A stretch of 64,000 bases of DNA from Mytilus edulis (taxonomy: Eukaryota > Mollusca > Bivalvia > Mytilida > Mytilidae). Below the pieces are notes generated by a model. It was not told where the DNA came from. It saw only the letters and a list, made by a program, of their open reading frames with translations, and did not search any database. The stretch covers positions 83,340,604 through 83,404,603 of the forward strand of contig NC_092349.1 in assembly GCF_963676685.1 (NCBI RefSeq). Reading direction: 5' to 3'. Made by a program: the position numbers and the translations under genes. Below, one piece after another: positions 45,501 to 56,121 of the stretch (position 1 is its first letter; every line of letters starts with the position of its first letter).

Positions 45501-47739
45501 TCAAAGAAGATTGTGTATCGTAAAGATATTTTAAATCCTCAAACGCGCCGGTTTTGTGAGAAAGCTCTGTAATTATAGTTAAAAACAGCGTTAGCTTATT
45601 GGTCAGAAACATGTGTCGTTATATAATTGAGAAAAGTTAGAGAATCAAGTATAGCAATAAGCAAAATCATTTTAACAATTGTAATCATTTTTATGCCCCA
45701 TTTATGGGCATTATGTTTTCTGGTCTGTGCGTCCGTTCGTTCTTTCGTTCGTCTGTTATTCCGTTTGTCCGTTTGTCCCGCTTCAGGTTAAAGATTTTGG
45801 TCGAGGTAGCTTTTGAAGAAGTTGACGTCCGATCAACTTGAAACTTAGTACACATGTTCCCTATGCTACGATTTTTCTAATTTCAATGCCAAATTAGAGA
45901 TCTTCTGAACATATAAAATGATAGTGCAGATGGGGCATCCGTGTACTGGGGACACATTCTTGTTCTAAAACTATTGTACAGTTGAGCTTTGTTTAGAAAT
46001 TGTGTCGTTATGGTTTAAAGAGTTTAGTAGCAATTGCAATAGTTTAACGATATTCAAATCTCAGTATTCGACAAAGCAAAGTACCAAACAAAAACTGAGA
46101 GGATCACATGAACACAAAGCAATGTAGCAAACAAAAACTGAGAGGATCACAAATCTCAGTATTCGACAAAACAAGGTAGCAAACAAAAACTGAGAGGATC
46201 ACATCAACTCTAAAAGGAGAAAAATTGTGAATTAACAAGTGGTTAGCGTCACCTTTCATGTATAAATCACCTGTCATGTAAATAAAACAGTTAGAGAAAC
46301 ACGTTGTAGTGCTGAGAACAATTTGTTATAGAGATACTCGTTGTAGTGCTGAGAACAGTTTGTTATAGAGATACACATTATAGTGCTGAGAACAGTTTGT
46401 TGTAGAGATACACGTTGTAGTGCTGAGAACAGTTTGTTATAGAGATACACATTGTAGTGCTGAGAACAGTTTGTTGTAGAGATACACGTTGTAGTGCTGA
46501 GAACAGTTTGTTATAGAGATACACGTTGTAGTGCTGAGAACAGTTTGTTGTAGAGATACACGTTGTAGTGCTGAGAACAGTTTGTTGTAGAGATACACGT
46601 TGTAGTGCTGAGAACAGTTTGTTAGAGATACACGTTGTAGTGATGAGAACAGTTTGTCATAGAGATACACGTTGTAGTGCTGAGAACAGTTTGTTGTAGA
46701 GATACACGTTGTAGTGCTGAGAACAGTTTGTTAGAGATACACGTTGTAGTGCTGAGAATAGTTTGTTAAAGAGATACACGTGTACGTTGTAGTGCTGAGA
46801 ACAGTTTGTTATAGATATACACGTACACGTTGTAGTAATGAGAACAGTTTGTTAGAGATACACGTTGTAGTGCTGAGAACAGTTAGTTAGAGATACACTT
46901 TGTAGTGCTGAGAACAGTTTGGTAGAGATACACGTTATAGTGCTGAGAACAGTTTGTTATATATATACACGTTATAGTGCTGATAAAGTATTTTTTTTAG
47001 AGATACACGTTGTAGTGCTGAGAACCGAGTTTCTTAGAGATACACATTGTAGTGCTAAGACCAGTTTGTTAGATATATACGTTGTAGTGATGAGAACAGT
47101 TTGTTAGAGATACACATTGTAGTGCTGAGAAAAGATTGTTAGATATACGTTAATTTTTGTAGTGCTGAGAAAAGATTGTTAGATATACGTTAATTTTTGT
47201 AGTACTGAGAAAAGCTTATTAAGGATACAAATTGTAGTGCTGAGAACAGTTTGTTAGAGATACACTTGGTAGTGATAAGAACAGCTTGTTAAAGGTACAC
47301 GTTGTAGTGCTGAGAACAGTTTGTTAGAGATACACGTTGTAGTGCTGAGAACAGTTTGTTATCTAGAGATACACGTTGTAGTGCTGAGAACAGTTTGTTA
47401 GAGATACACGTTGTAGTGCTGAGAACAGTTTGTTATAGAGATACACATTGTAGTGCTGAGAACAGTTTTTACAGATACACGTTGTAGTGCTGAGAACAGT
47501 TTGTTAGAGATATACGTTGCAGTTGTGATGACAGTTTCAGTAGACTTTGTGAGAGAACTCACAGAATGCAGATCGTCTAGTTGGGTAAATCGATTTCAAT
47601 AATGTATTAAGGGACTTACATCTATTTCCAGTAACTGGTCATTACTAAGGTCTCCAGCAGCTCGTATATGTATTCCTCGGTGAACTTTATATGAAAATAA
47701 TCCATCAAAAAATAAAATGCAAATTAAAAGTTTTAACAT
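36555..47739 (-). CDS. Secreted matrix metalloproteinase with hemopexin domain (complete, 11 exons)
   Basis: Coding exons (minus): 47739-47620, 45451-45363, 44133-43967, 43346-43271, 40916-40771, 40226-39984, 39538-39392, 39087-38917, 38479-38346, 37653-37499, 36642-36555; GT-AG, one frame, 511 aa. It is a zinc endopeptidase of the MMP (M10A) family, expected to cut extracellular matrix. Order: hydrophobic signal peptide (about 1-17), propeptide with LYLRRYGYLDD and cysteine switch KARCGCPDV (Cys97), catalytic domain with HGDGAGNAFDGPG, zinc site HEFGHALGLGHS (His237, Glu238, His241, His247) and Met-turn ALMAPFY (Met255), Pro/Thr-rich hinge (about 282-318), then a four-blade hemopexin domain bounded by Cys320 and Cys509, ending CNV. 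No furin RxxR site before the catalytic domain, no transmembrane or GPI tail, no fibronectin repeats, so a soluble secreted type is inferred. Intron 1 carries a large minisatellite. The subfamily is not assigned. Confidence 0.94.
37180..37315. mobile_element. MITE with CAGGGGCGGATCCA TIR, copy 2
   Basis: 136 bp, the same family and orientation as 24749-24898 (shared GGACGATCAATGCATT and GGCTGGATCCGCCCCTG). It is flanked by CTTTA on both sides (37175-37179, 37316-37320). It lies in the last MMP intron. Confidence 0.88.
38617..38874 (+). mobile_element. ATGCCCC-family element in MMP intron 8
   Basis: It reads TTATGCCCCACCTACGATAG, then GTCCGTTCGTCCGTCCGTC, ending GGGCATGTACTCTTGACAC. It ends about 42 bp from the edge of MMP exon 8. 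Confidence 0.8.
41462..41733 (+). repeat. CATACCACATCTTCC-ended repeat, fullest copy
   Basis: GTTGTCGTTTGTTTATGTAA through TTGGCACTCACACCACATCT, matching 3086-3299 block by block. It lies in MMP intron 4. Confidence 0.8.
41905..42060 (+). mobile_element. tRNA-type SINE, degenerate
   Basis: It starts with a tRNA-like head (GGGACGGCTACAGTGAAGAC, then GGGTTCATATTCC as a decayed B box), followed by GAGGGAAGAACAAAAAATTT and a GCGAAAGC hairpin shared with the minus copy at 42300-42473. Confidence 0.7.
42198..42599. repeat. Inverted repeat with 100-bp arms enclosing a SINE
   Basis: Arm 42198-42299 (CTATAGATAATTT, ATCATGTACTGTAGTACG) is the inverse of arm 42499-42599. The loop contains the minus-strand SINE. 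Confidence 0.85.
42300..42473 (-). mobile_element. tRNA-type SINE with intact B box
   Basis: On the minus strand it reads GAGAGCCCAGGTGGTCGTGT at the start, with a tRNA-like promoter ending in a perfect B box GGTTCGAATCC (42400-42390), then GGCGAGGGAAGAACC and a tail with AAATTTGCGAAAGCAAATTT. The A box is less clear. It lies in MMP intron 4, same strand as the gene. Confidence 0.75.
43502..43673. mobile_element. Hairpin MITE (GGGTTG...CGTAGC)
   Basis: 172 bp. The left arm GGGTTGTGTTCGATACCGTA plus GCGGCTACATAG pairs with the inverse right arm GGGTTGCGTTAAATATCGTA plus GCAGCTACATAG. It lies in MMP intron 3. Confidence 0.85.
44134..45090. other. MMP intron 2, mostly unassigned
   Basis: AT-rich, with T-runs and short ORFs without domains. 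No element ends recognised. Confidence 0.35.
45091..45235 (-). repeat. CATACCACATCTTCC-ended repeat (minus)
   Basis: GAAGATGTGGTACGATTGCC to CATAGCAAGCTATAAAAG matches the inverse of the family's 3' part. It lies in MMP intron 2. Confidence 0.65.
45689..45965 (+). mobile_element. ATGCCCC-family element in MMP intron 1
   Basis: TTTTTATGCCCCATTTATGG, a GTCCGTTCGTTC tract, TTCAGGTTAAAGATTTTGGT, ending GGGGCATCCGTGTACTGGGG and CATTCTTGTT. Confidence 0.82.
46040..46215. repeat. Short tandem block (AACAAAAACTGAGAGGATCA)
   Basis: Three units ending AACAAAAACTGAGAGGATCA, two of them preceded by CTCAGTATTCGACAAA. Confidence 0.8.
46295..47520. repeat. Minisatellite of about 36 bp in MMP intron 1
   Basis: Imperfect units of the form GAGATACACGTTGTAGTGCT plus GAGAACAGTTTGTTA(TA) fill about 1.2 kb, roughly 34 units by length. 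Units in the middle and right part are more degenerate than the left block. ORFs through it are artefacts. Confidence 0.97.
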
Positions 47740-47792
47740 GTCTTAGCCCTTTGGTTTCAATTTCCCTATGATAACGACTAGAATAAAGAGGG

Positions 47793-47803
47793 TATATATA
47801 TAT
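47793..47803 (-). promoter_or_regulatory. Possible TATA box of the MMP gene
   Basis: An alternating TATATATATA run lies 54 nt upstream of the MMP start codon. Position and composition fit a TATA box with a short leader, but simple AT dinucleotide tracts are common here. Confidence 0.25.
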
Positions 47804-48624
47804 GTAGCGGGGATAGAGAGGATAGCTACACTTCACGCACTTCCGTGCAGAAGGACTGTCCACTTAATGATGAATAACTGACTTTTGTGAGGTTCACAAA
47901 GGGATATTACGATCTAAGAAAAAGTTTCGATTGAAATTCTAATAGAAACAATAAATAATTCTGAAAAAAATTAAACAGCAACAGCTCAGAACAATAATCA
48001 TTTTAATCGGGGGTTGGTCACGGGTTGGTTCGTGGGGTTATTCTACCTTCATGTGAAACACAAAGGGACTGACAAAGACATAGAAATGTACTGAGCTACC
48101 TTCTTTAGGGGATAAGTAAACTTTGTTTCATTTCGTAACCAATTTAATTAGAACATGACACACTATAACAAACACCCTTATATGGATAATTCCTTACAAA
48201 CTCCGGCCAAACGAGCTGTAGTTACTTAGCGTTCGGATTAAATGATTTATACTATTTTGAACTGCGTAATGCATCAGCTGAAGCAGTTAGTCATATAAAC
48301 AGAAGGGGGAGGGTAGGTTTAGTTTAAACATTTTTTTTTTTTTTGCTGAATTAAAGCAAAATGGATTAGACACAAGTAAATCATACTTATGAGGTCTTCT
48401 CCATAATACAATATAAAGTTACAATAATAGTATAATATAATGGACATGCATACAAAGCAAACAGTTTATAGAATATAATACTAGCTTTCATAGGTAAAAA
48501 AAAAGAGGAGAGAAAGTAAAAAGAGAAAAAGAAAGTTTGAAAAGTCGTATAATTCTGTGACGATGACTTGTGTATTGATGACGACGATGACGTTCCGTGC
48601 CAGTAATCTAATAATAACGCTCTA
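47804..48624. other. Intergenic 5' flank of MMP
   Basis: No gene recognised. It holds a T-run near 48330 and a purine-rich stretch at 48495-48540. Confidence 0.35.
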
Positions 48625-49095
48625 TCAAGGCATAAGAAATCTGTTTGACCTTTTTATGAAATTTTGAACATGTTTGAAAATTTGAATATTTTGTTCGTTC
48701 GAAAGTTCCAAGTGTCCGCAAATTAATTGTTTTGTATTTAAAACAAAGTTTTCAGATAGCCAATTAAGGTTATTGAATAAGGTTTTTCTACATAATGTGT
48801 ATTTTGGACAAACGAAGAAGTAATGGTAGACATCCTCAATATCGGACCCACAATGGCAAGAAGGATCATTTATAATATTAGCTCTAAATAGGTCAGTGTT
48901 TAAGAATGAAGCGGAACATCGCAATTGCGTTAAGATAATATTTAATTTCCTTGGGCCGTAGAAATAAAACGTTTCAATTTTACATAATAGACTATTGTTT
49001 TTTAATTCTTTCTTAAATTTAGAAATAGAGTCGACACTGCGAATTTTTGGATCAAGTATATTCCATTCACGTATTGTAGATGGAATAATCGGTAT
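48625..49095 (-). pseudogene. LINE ORF2 C-terminal fragment
   Basis: One open minus-strand frame of about 155 codons to a stop. It reads IPSTIREWNILDPKIRSVDS, FKKELKNN, FYFYGPRKLNIILTQLRCSA, and then a Cys-x-Cys...His...Cys cluster in PSCHCGSDIEDVYHYFFVCP. This is the classic C-terminal knuckle of animal non-LTR retrotransposon polymerases. It is 5'-truncated, with a stop just upstream. Intergenic. Confidence 0.85.
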
Positions 49096-49189
49096 TTATA
49101 TATACTATTTAAGTTTACGTAAAACATTTAAGTGTTTCTTTACACTTGTAATTATACTTTCAATATCATGGATTGTTCCAGGGAATGTG

Positions 49190-49350
49190 GGGTTCTGATC
49201 CCGAAATCCCATGCTTAAAAACACGAAATCCCGATGTCCCAAATTTAAATAAATTTAAATCCCGAAATTCGAAAAAGAATAACCGGATCCCGAAAGGGTC
49301 AATCCTGAAATCCCGAGTTTAAAAAACTCGATCCCGGAGTCCCGATACAT
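49190..49350. repeat. Iterated AATCCCGA motif
   Basis: Short repeated (A/G)(A/T)TCCCGA(A/T) words in one orientation over about 150 bp, interrupted by AT stretches. It resembles the repetitive ends of other elements here, but no opposite arm was found. Confidence 0.6.
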
Positions 49351-49603
49351 GTCATATCCCCCATCACAGAAGGGGCAATAATTAGCAATAATTACATTAG
49401 ATGTATGTTTCATTATAATATTTTATTCTGATTGGCTAACTGCACATCTCGTGTTATTCCGTAAGCAGTTGCATTGCTCAATACAACTTTTCATTCATGA
49501 TAACACGTACGTGCTCCAACAATAAAGTGCACAGGTCAATTAAATAATAAAATATATAAAATTCGCGTTTTCATAATCATAGCTAAAAAATGTAATTATA
49601 AGT

Positions 49604-49768
49604 ATTGAATGCTTCTTTTTGTAACTTTATAGGGTTGTAAAAGCGTTGACCGTGCGTACATTTTTAGAATGAAGCGCTTCCGCGCTTCATAGGAAGCGCT
49701 TCATATACACAATGCACTTCGGTCAACGCTTTTACACCCCAATAAATTTACAAAAAGAAGCATTCAAT
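49604..49768. mobile_element. Hairpin MITE centred on GAAGCGCTTC
   Basis: The left arm ATTGAATGCTTCTTTTTGTA, GTAAAAGCGTTGACCG pairs with the inverse right arm. The centre has GAAGCGCTTCCGCGCTTCAT. Confidence 0.88.
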
Positions 49769-49798
49769 TCTTAAATGAACAGGATTATTGAAAGAATT

Positions 49799-49955
49799 GA
49801 CAAACAAATAATATTATTGTTATGGCTTATGGATTGTGAAAGACTTTAGGAGTATCATAGGACAATCCGATGAAACGACAAACAAATAATATTATTGTTA
49901 ATGGCTTATGTATTGTGAAAGACTTTAGGAGTATCATAGGACAATCCGATGAAAC
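49799..49955. repeat. 78-bp tandem duplication
   Basis: GACAAACAAATAATATTATT through GACAATCCGATGAAACG occurs twice in direct succession, almost identical. It overlaps a 65-codon minus ORF that is therefore repetitive. Confidence 0.92.
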
Positions 49956-51984
49956 GTCAAACTGTTCTGAGAAAGTCCTTTTAGGAGAAAAATGGAGAGA
50001 AGATACAAAAGGCATTACAAACACAAATGAAAGAAAAACAAGCTAAATATTTGTATATTAAGTAAAAGTACAAATAACTTGTCATGCGGTTTTAAATAGT
50101 GTAATTGGAAAATCCTTTTTTATAAATTTTAATCTTCGACGAAATGAATTCAAAATGAGTTCTACAAGTCCTTAAATATAATGTCATTATGACACGTAAG
50201 TTAGTTTTATAAACAAAATCCAGTTAATCAAAACCGGGATTGTTTGATTGAAAGTGAAATTCATTTTCATTCAAAAACTTATTTATGAAAGCTATGGTTC
50301 ATGTAGTCAATGAGACAGAAATTTAAGGTTTTAGACACGACTTATAAAATTTTGAATTTAGCCGTCAGCAATTTTTCCTTAAAGAGAAATGGAAAAAATA
50401 TCATATCATGGTCGCAACATTTTACATCTTTGTACACGGCTTGGGTAAACTGAAATATTACTGTACTATAACTAATTGCAGCTTGCACAAGGGTTAGTTG
50501 CAGCTAGAAGATATATTAGACCAAGCCTTGTTATTTTGAACCCGTTTCATGCATATTCAGAAAAAACCGAATTTATCTAGTAGAATCAGGAACATGTATA
50601 ACACGTAGGTTCCGTATGGTCGGTCGACAATGATGAAAGGCAGACAATTTGGACTCGGTGGCAGATTTTGAAGGGCAGAAAATTCGGACTCCGTGGCCGC
50701 TGAGACTTTTGTTACACGATCTAGTGCTTAAAAAAACTTTTATGCTTTTTAGAATAAAATAGTTTTTTATAATGATCAGCAGTGATTTCTATCATAATAA
50801 ATAAAAGGGAATCGCAATATACAATATTGCAAATCTATACACGTGACTGTTTGTAGTATGTTTTCGTGACTGTTAGTAGTATGTTTTAGCTTTACTTTAG
50901 ACAACTGGTTATTGAGTGGCCAGATAAAATATAATGTATATTTTTGTATTTACTAGTCTCTAGTACTAAATCGTTAGACACAAGAGTGATGCTTCTACAT
51001 CATATTATATATAAATGGGCTGCTCTAAGCTTAAAGGAAGTATACCCTTTGTACTATGTTAATTGTGCTGGCTCATAGCATGACATTCGATTTTGTTTTA
51101 CATTTGAAGGTAACACTCTGACGGAAACATTCTTTAATTGAGAAAACTAAGGATTTGTACATTACAAATCCTTGAGAAAACACAATAGAACAATGGGGGA
51201 AGAAATTGAAATGTTTGTATTATGACTGCAAATTTAATCCTTGAACATGAAGAGCGAGTTTTGCCTATATATGTATACTGGTATCAGTTTTCTGGTAGTT
51301 TTAACAGAGCCGTAGTTTTAATAAGCCTTCTTTTTTTCTTTCAAACCGGTTCCAATGAATTTCAAAACCAAAACACAGTGGTTTTGCCATTTCTTGAAGT
51401 TTCCTTAGTTTATCAAACCTTCTCGTGTATTCTCAACATTTCAACAAACGAATATGAAAAAAAGTAAAGGTCAGATGAATCAGGACAAACAGACATGTAC
51501 ACCTCATAACCCTTGGCGAGTTACGGACCTTACCAAGAAAACTAATCCATTAAAATTAGGTCAAGGTAAGAGGAACTATAGTTAGTATAACATGATACGC
51601 CCGTCAGATTTTCAAAGAATAAACTTCAATTACTTCTCAATTTCATATTAGAAATTTATGAAAATCAAAAGTGAGCTTACATCAACCAGATGGCCCGCAG
51701 GGCGCAGGTTTATTCGACCACAGAGGTCGAACCCTGAAAAGTTTGGGCAAGTATGGACACAACATTCAAGCTTGATACAGCACTAAATTTGAATTGCGAT
51801 TAAATAGTTGACACAGCATAGGTTTCTGACACAGAATGAATGTGGTCTAATGAACTTAAAAAAATGTTTTTGCTTTTGAGCAATTCACTATGCTGTTGAA
51901 TATTAATCCCCTCAAAAAAAAATTTTTGAAGAAATTTTCTTTTTAATTTCTGAAATCTGGAATGATTTTTTTTCACCTCCCCCA
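49956..51984. other. Intergenic, mostly unassigned
   Basis: A weak AGGTCAAGG repeat trace lies at 51470-51600 and another dispersed piece at 51660-51780 (GGCCCGCAGGGCGCAGG). No gene recognised. Confidence 0.35.
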
Positions 51985-52770
51985 TAACCATCCCTTTGTA
52001 GTATGGAAACTTGTGTTATAATTTCAGAGAGATTTATACACTTAAACACAAGTTATTGACTGGAAACTACAAAAATGATTATTTGGGCCCCTTTTTGGCC
52101 CCAACCTATTGGAACCCCCTTGGAACAAGAACCCCAAAACTCGATTCCAGCCTTTCCTTTGTAGTAAGAAACCTTGTAGTATAATTTCAGAGAGATCCAT
52201 ACACTTAAACACAAGTTATTGTCTGTAAACTAGAAAAATGCTTCTTTTTGGCCCCTTATTCCTACATGTTCGGGTAAATTAAACCCAAACTCAATCCCAC
52301 CTTTCCCTTTGTTATATGGAACCTTGTGGTACAATTTCAGAGAGATTCATACAGTTACACTCAATTTATTGTCCTGAAACTAGAAAATTGCTTGTTTTTG
52401 GCCCCTTTTTGGTCCTTGATTCCTAGACTGTTTGCCCCATAACCCTTAAAATAAATCCCAATCTTCTACTTATCGTATTAAACATTGTGGTACAATTTCA
52501 GAGCAATTGAAATACTTATACACAACTTATTGTCCTGAAACTAGATAATTGCTAGTTTTGGGCCCCTTTGGGCCTCTAATTCTTAAACCTTTGGGACAAT
52601 AACCCCCAAAATCGATTCAAACCTTCCTTTTGTGGTTATAAACATTATGATATAATTTTATTGATTTCTTTTCACTTATACTAAAGTTATTATCCAGAAA
52701 CCATCTGTCTTCAGATGACGATGGCAACGTGAAACCAATATACGACCAAATTTTTTTTAATTTTTGCAGT
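51985..52770. repeat. Tandem repeat, units of about 120 bp
   Basis: Five to six diverged units share ACTTAAACACAAGTTATTG, GAAACTAGAAAA, GGCCCC and TAATTTCAGAGAGAT blocks. It ends in GACGATGGCAACGTGAAACC and CAGTCGTATAAAA. Confidence 0.85.
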
Positions 52771-52861
52771 CGTATAAAAAATAACAAGTTTGATGAGAAT
52801 TGCTGAAAGCATTTTTGAGTTATTGTCCGAAAACTGGAAAATCCCCTCTTTTTAAATATAT

Positions 52862-53326
52862 AACAAGAATATGTCCAAAGTACACGGATGCCCCACTCGC
52901 ACTATTATTTTCCATGTTCAATAGACCATGAAATTGGATAAAAAATATAATTAGACATTAAAATTAGAAAGATAATATCATAGAGAACATGTGTACTAAG
53001 TTTCAAGTTGATTGGACTTCAACTTCATCAAAAACTACCTTGACCAAAAACTTTAATCTGAAACATGCACTGTCATTTTCTATGTTCAGTGGACCACGAA
53101 ATTGGGGTCAAAAGTTTAATTTGGCTTTAAAATTAGAAAGATCATATCATAAGGAACATGTGTACTAAGTTTCAAGTTGATTGGACTTCAACTTCATCAA
53201 AAAATACCTTGACCAAAAACTTTAACCTGAAGCGGGACAGACAGACGAACAGACAGACATATGGTCGGACGGACGCACAGACCGGAAAACATAATGCCCC
53301 TCTACTATCGTAGGTGGGGCATAAAA
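52862..53326 (-). mobile_element. ATGCCCC-family element (minus), internally duplicated
   Basis: AACAAGAATATGTCCAAAGT at the left and CTACTATCGTAGGTGGGGCA at the right. The segment CATGTGTACTAAGTTTCAAG to ACCTTGACCAAAAACTTTAA occurs twice. Confidence 0.85.
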
Positions 53327-53385
53327 ATCCCATAATTTGGAAATGGTAAATCTAAAATTTATGAAATTCTAAAGGGAGCTTACAT

Positions 53386-54096
53386 CAATAGATATAAAAA
53401 GTTCACCAAAAGTTTCATGAGAAAAAAATTTGTAAGGGTTCCACGGAACCCAGTGTCTCGCCTACTTTTGCTGTTAATCGCCGACTCAACAAAAATGAGG
53501 AAAAACATCAATAAAAATTTCCCTCTCGATACTGTCTATTGATTGAAAGAAGCTTCCAAGTTTGGTAAAAAATCCAGGATAGTTTATGAATCTAATAAAT
53601 GTTTTATAAACTTTAACTGCAGACTGTATGTAATGTTAACTGAAAGAAAAACTAAGTCCATTTATAAGTAAAATACGGAAAAAGTGATTTTTTTTTCACA
53701 AAATTTACTTCTGAATAATATCTTATGATCAGAAACAAGCTTCTGTCCAAGTTTGGTACAAATCAAGGATAGTTTATGAAAGTTATTTAAATTTTAAAAA
53801 CTTTAACCACAGAGTGAATGTAATGTTTCCTCGCAGAAAAACTAAGTCCATTTATAAGTAAAATACGGAAAAAATGGAATTTTATTTTTACAAAATTTAC
53901 TTCTGGATACTTTCTTATGATCATAAACAAGCTTCTGTCCAAGTTTGGTAGAAATTCATTATAGTTTAAGAATGTTATTAAAATTTCAAAAACTTTAACC
54001 ACAGAGTGAATATTTGTGGACGCCGCCGCCGCCGACGGAATGTAGGATCGCTTAGTCTCGCTTTTTCGACTAAAGTCGAAGGCTCGACAAAAATGG
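53386..54096. repeat. Dispersed repeat with ~170-bp units and CCGCCG...CTCGACAAAAA end
   Basis: Two to three units share TATAAGTAAAATACGGAAAA and ATGATCA(G/T)AAACAAGCTTCT. It ends with GACGCCGCCGCCGCCGACGG, a TTTTTCGACTAAAGTCGAAG hairpin and GGCTCGACAAAAA. The terminal module is like that of 62591-63723. Confidence 0.82.
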
Positions 54097-56121
54097 ACAA
54101 TCCCCCTTTTTTGTGAACTCAGAAGTGTAAAATCTAAAATTTATAAAAATCAAAAGGGAACTCATGTCAATAAATATAAACAATTCACCCAAATTTCATG
54201 CAAGTTGGTGTAACAGACCTGTTTACCCCCCATGATGTCTATCAGTAGAATTGTCAGTAGTTTTGCAATGTTGTCAGTAATACTCTCAATGAGTGCTGCA
54301 AAGCGGCACAAACCATCTAGGGGGGGTTGGGGCATGCCCCCCCCCATTTTTTTTTAAAAATTAGATGCAATTTCCTGCATTCTGACAGTATCTGCAGTCT
54401 TATTCAAATATTTTAGCAACAAAGATTATAACCTAAAATTTGCATGATTTGACAAAAAAGTTGAGTTAAAGTTTGGAATAAGTCAATACATGCAAATCTG
54501 GTATTCACTGTGTAATTTTAAAGAAACAAGATATGTCTAGAGTTATTTTCAGAAAACAATCATTCCATACACAGAATTTAGTGCATATTTACAGTATCCA
54601 AAAAATGGGCATCATCACATGAAAAAGAGTTCAAGGTCACTGCTGAACCCTTCAAGACAAACATGTAGTTATCTGTGTGAGAAAAAGATATGTAACATTT
54701 CTATGCAAGAAATCCATTTTCTTGGTATGTGAAATTAAAAAAAATCTCTCCCATCAAAATCTTGAATACTAAAATAATGGATGTACAACTACACGACTTG
54801 TTAAAGAACCTGTACAAGTTTTGAGGAATTCTGTGAAGCTGTTGTGGATTCTAAATTTGTCACACAAATAATTACAGACGAAGACACAGACGACAAAAGA
54901 AGTGACCTTTATGTGTTGCGACATCTATCCTCTGTCAGACAACAAGAAGTTTAATAGAACAATGTTATTGTGTTTTATTATTTATTAAAGATTCTGTATA
55001 ATAGCCTATAACAATAAAAAGTAACAGGTTCTAACATGTAAAGTATAGCAAACATTGCCAGCAAAAAGTGGCTTATTTGTTCCTAGGATCAATCTGTATA
55101 TTATGACAGTAATTTATGTTGTCTACTTGAATAATTATTGTACTTTCTTTATGATTTCTCAGTTCAATTTATTTAGAGCATAGAGTCCTATGCATTACTG
55201 TTGGATAAATCTCAAAAACAAGTTATAGTTTGGGAAAATAACTGTAACCTCTCACTATCTAAATATGTGTTTTACCTGGCTTTACAAATCTCTCATTAAA
55301 TAATATTTGCTAGATTGTGAAAAAAGCACAGATGTACAAAAATGATAGTTTTTATTAGCATCTTTAATAAAATAATGTCTTATATAATATGTATGGCAAG
55401 GACGGAATAAACAAAAGAGGAATGGATGTAAGGCATTTGAATTACTTGACTAGACCCCTAGCTCTAATTAAGCATTTTATCATAATTCTGATGAGAGTAA
55501 ACTCAAGTACTTTTCAATATATTTCAAGTATGACATATTTATAAGAGTGCATTCAAACAATTCTTGCAAGTACAAATGTATAAAAATAACATTGATTTCA
55601 TGAATGTGTTTTTGACTGTTCTGAAAAGTGTTAAAGCTGATGTACAAGCATACTCTTATTTAAATAGCCTAACAAACTTTGATTCATTATTATTCGTTGG
55701 ATACCAATCTTCATAGGTTTCGTGGGTACACATGAACCAAGGTTTCGTGGGTACACATGAACCACAAATTTAAATGTTTTACACAGTATAAATGTTCTAA
55801 AGGCTTAGTTTCCACGAGATTGGCAAACCACAAAATCAAAAATCAACGAAAAGGAAAGTTTTCCTCAATTGATGAAAATGGATACCCACAAAAAAAAAAT
55901 CCACAGTAACTGTTGATATTTATGTATCTTAAGTATAGGATTACATGTAAACACTTGTCACAAGTATATTAAGAGAACATCCTGCAACAACAAGAAATAA
56001 TATATATCTTTAGATCTAAAATCCTTACAGATGCATTTTCTCACAGTTGTGATAGTTAACAACTTGAAGTGTCATTCAGTTGTGATCGTAATTAGTTTAA
56101 AACATGAAGTAGAAGTGACAT
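54097..56121. other. 3' flank of the coiled-coil gene
   Basis: AT-rich. A minus-strand AATAAA at 55356-55351 could end the coiled-coil message with a long 3' UTR. There is a 24-bp tandem duplication (AAGGTTTCGTGGGTACACAT) at about 55718-55760 and homopolymer-rich sequence at 54320-54360. No gene recognised. Confidence 0.4.

Noticed and set aside
46437-46670. 77-aa ORF with repeating YLYNKLFSALQ-like peptide
   Set aside because: It is only the 36-bp minisatellite read in one frame. Unit length variation breaks the frame repeatedly.
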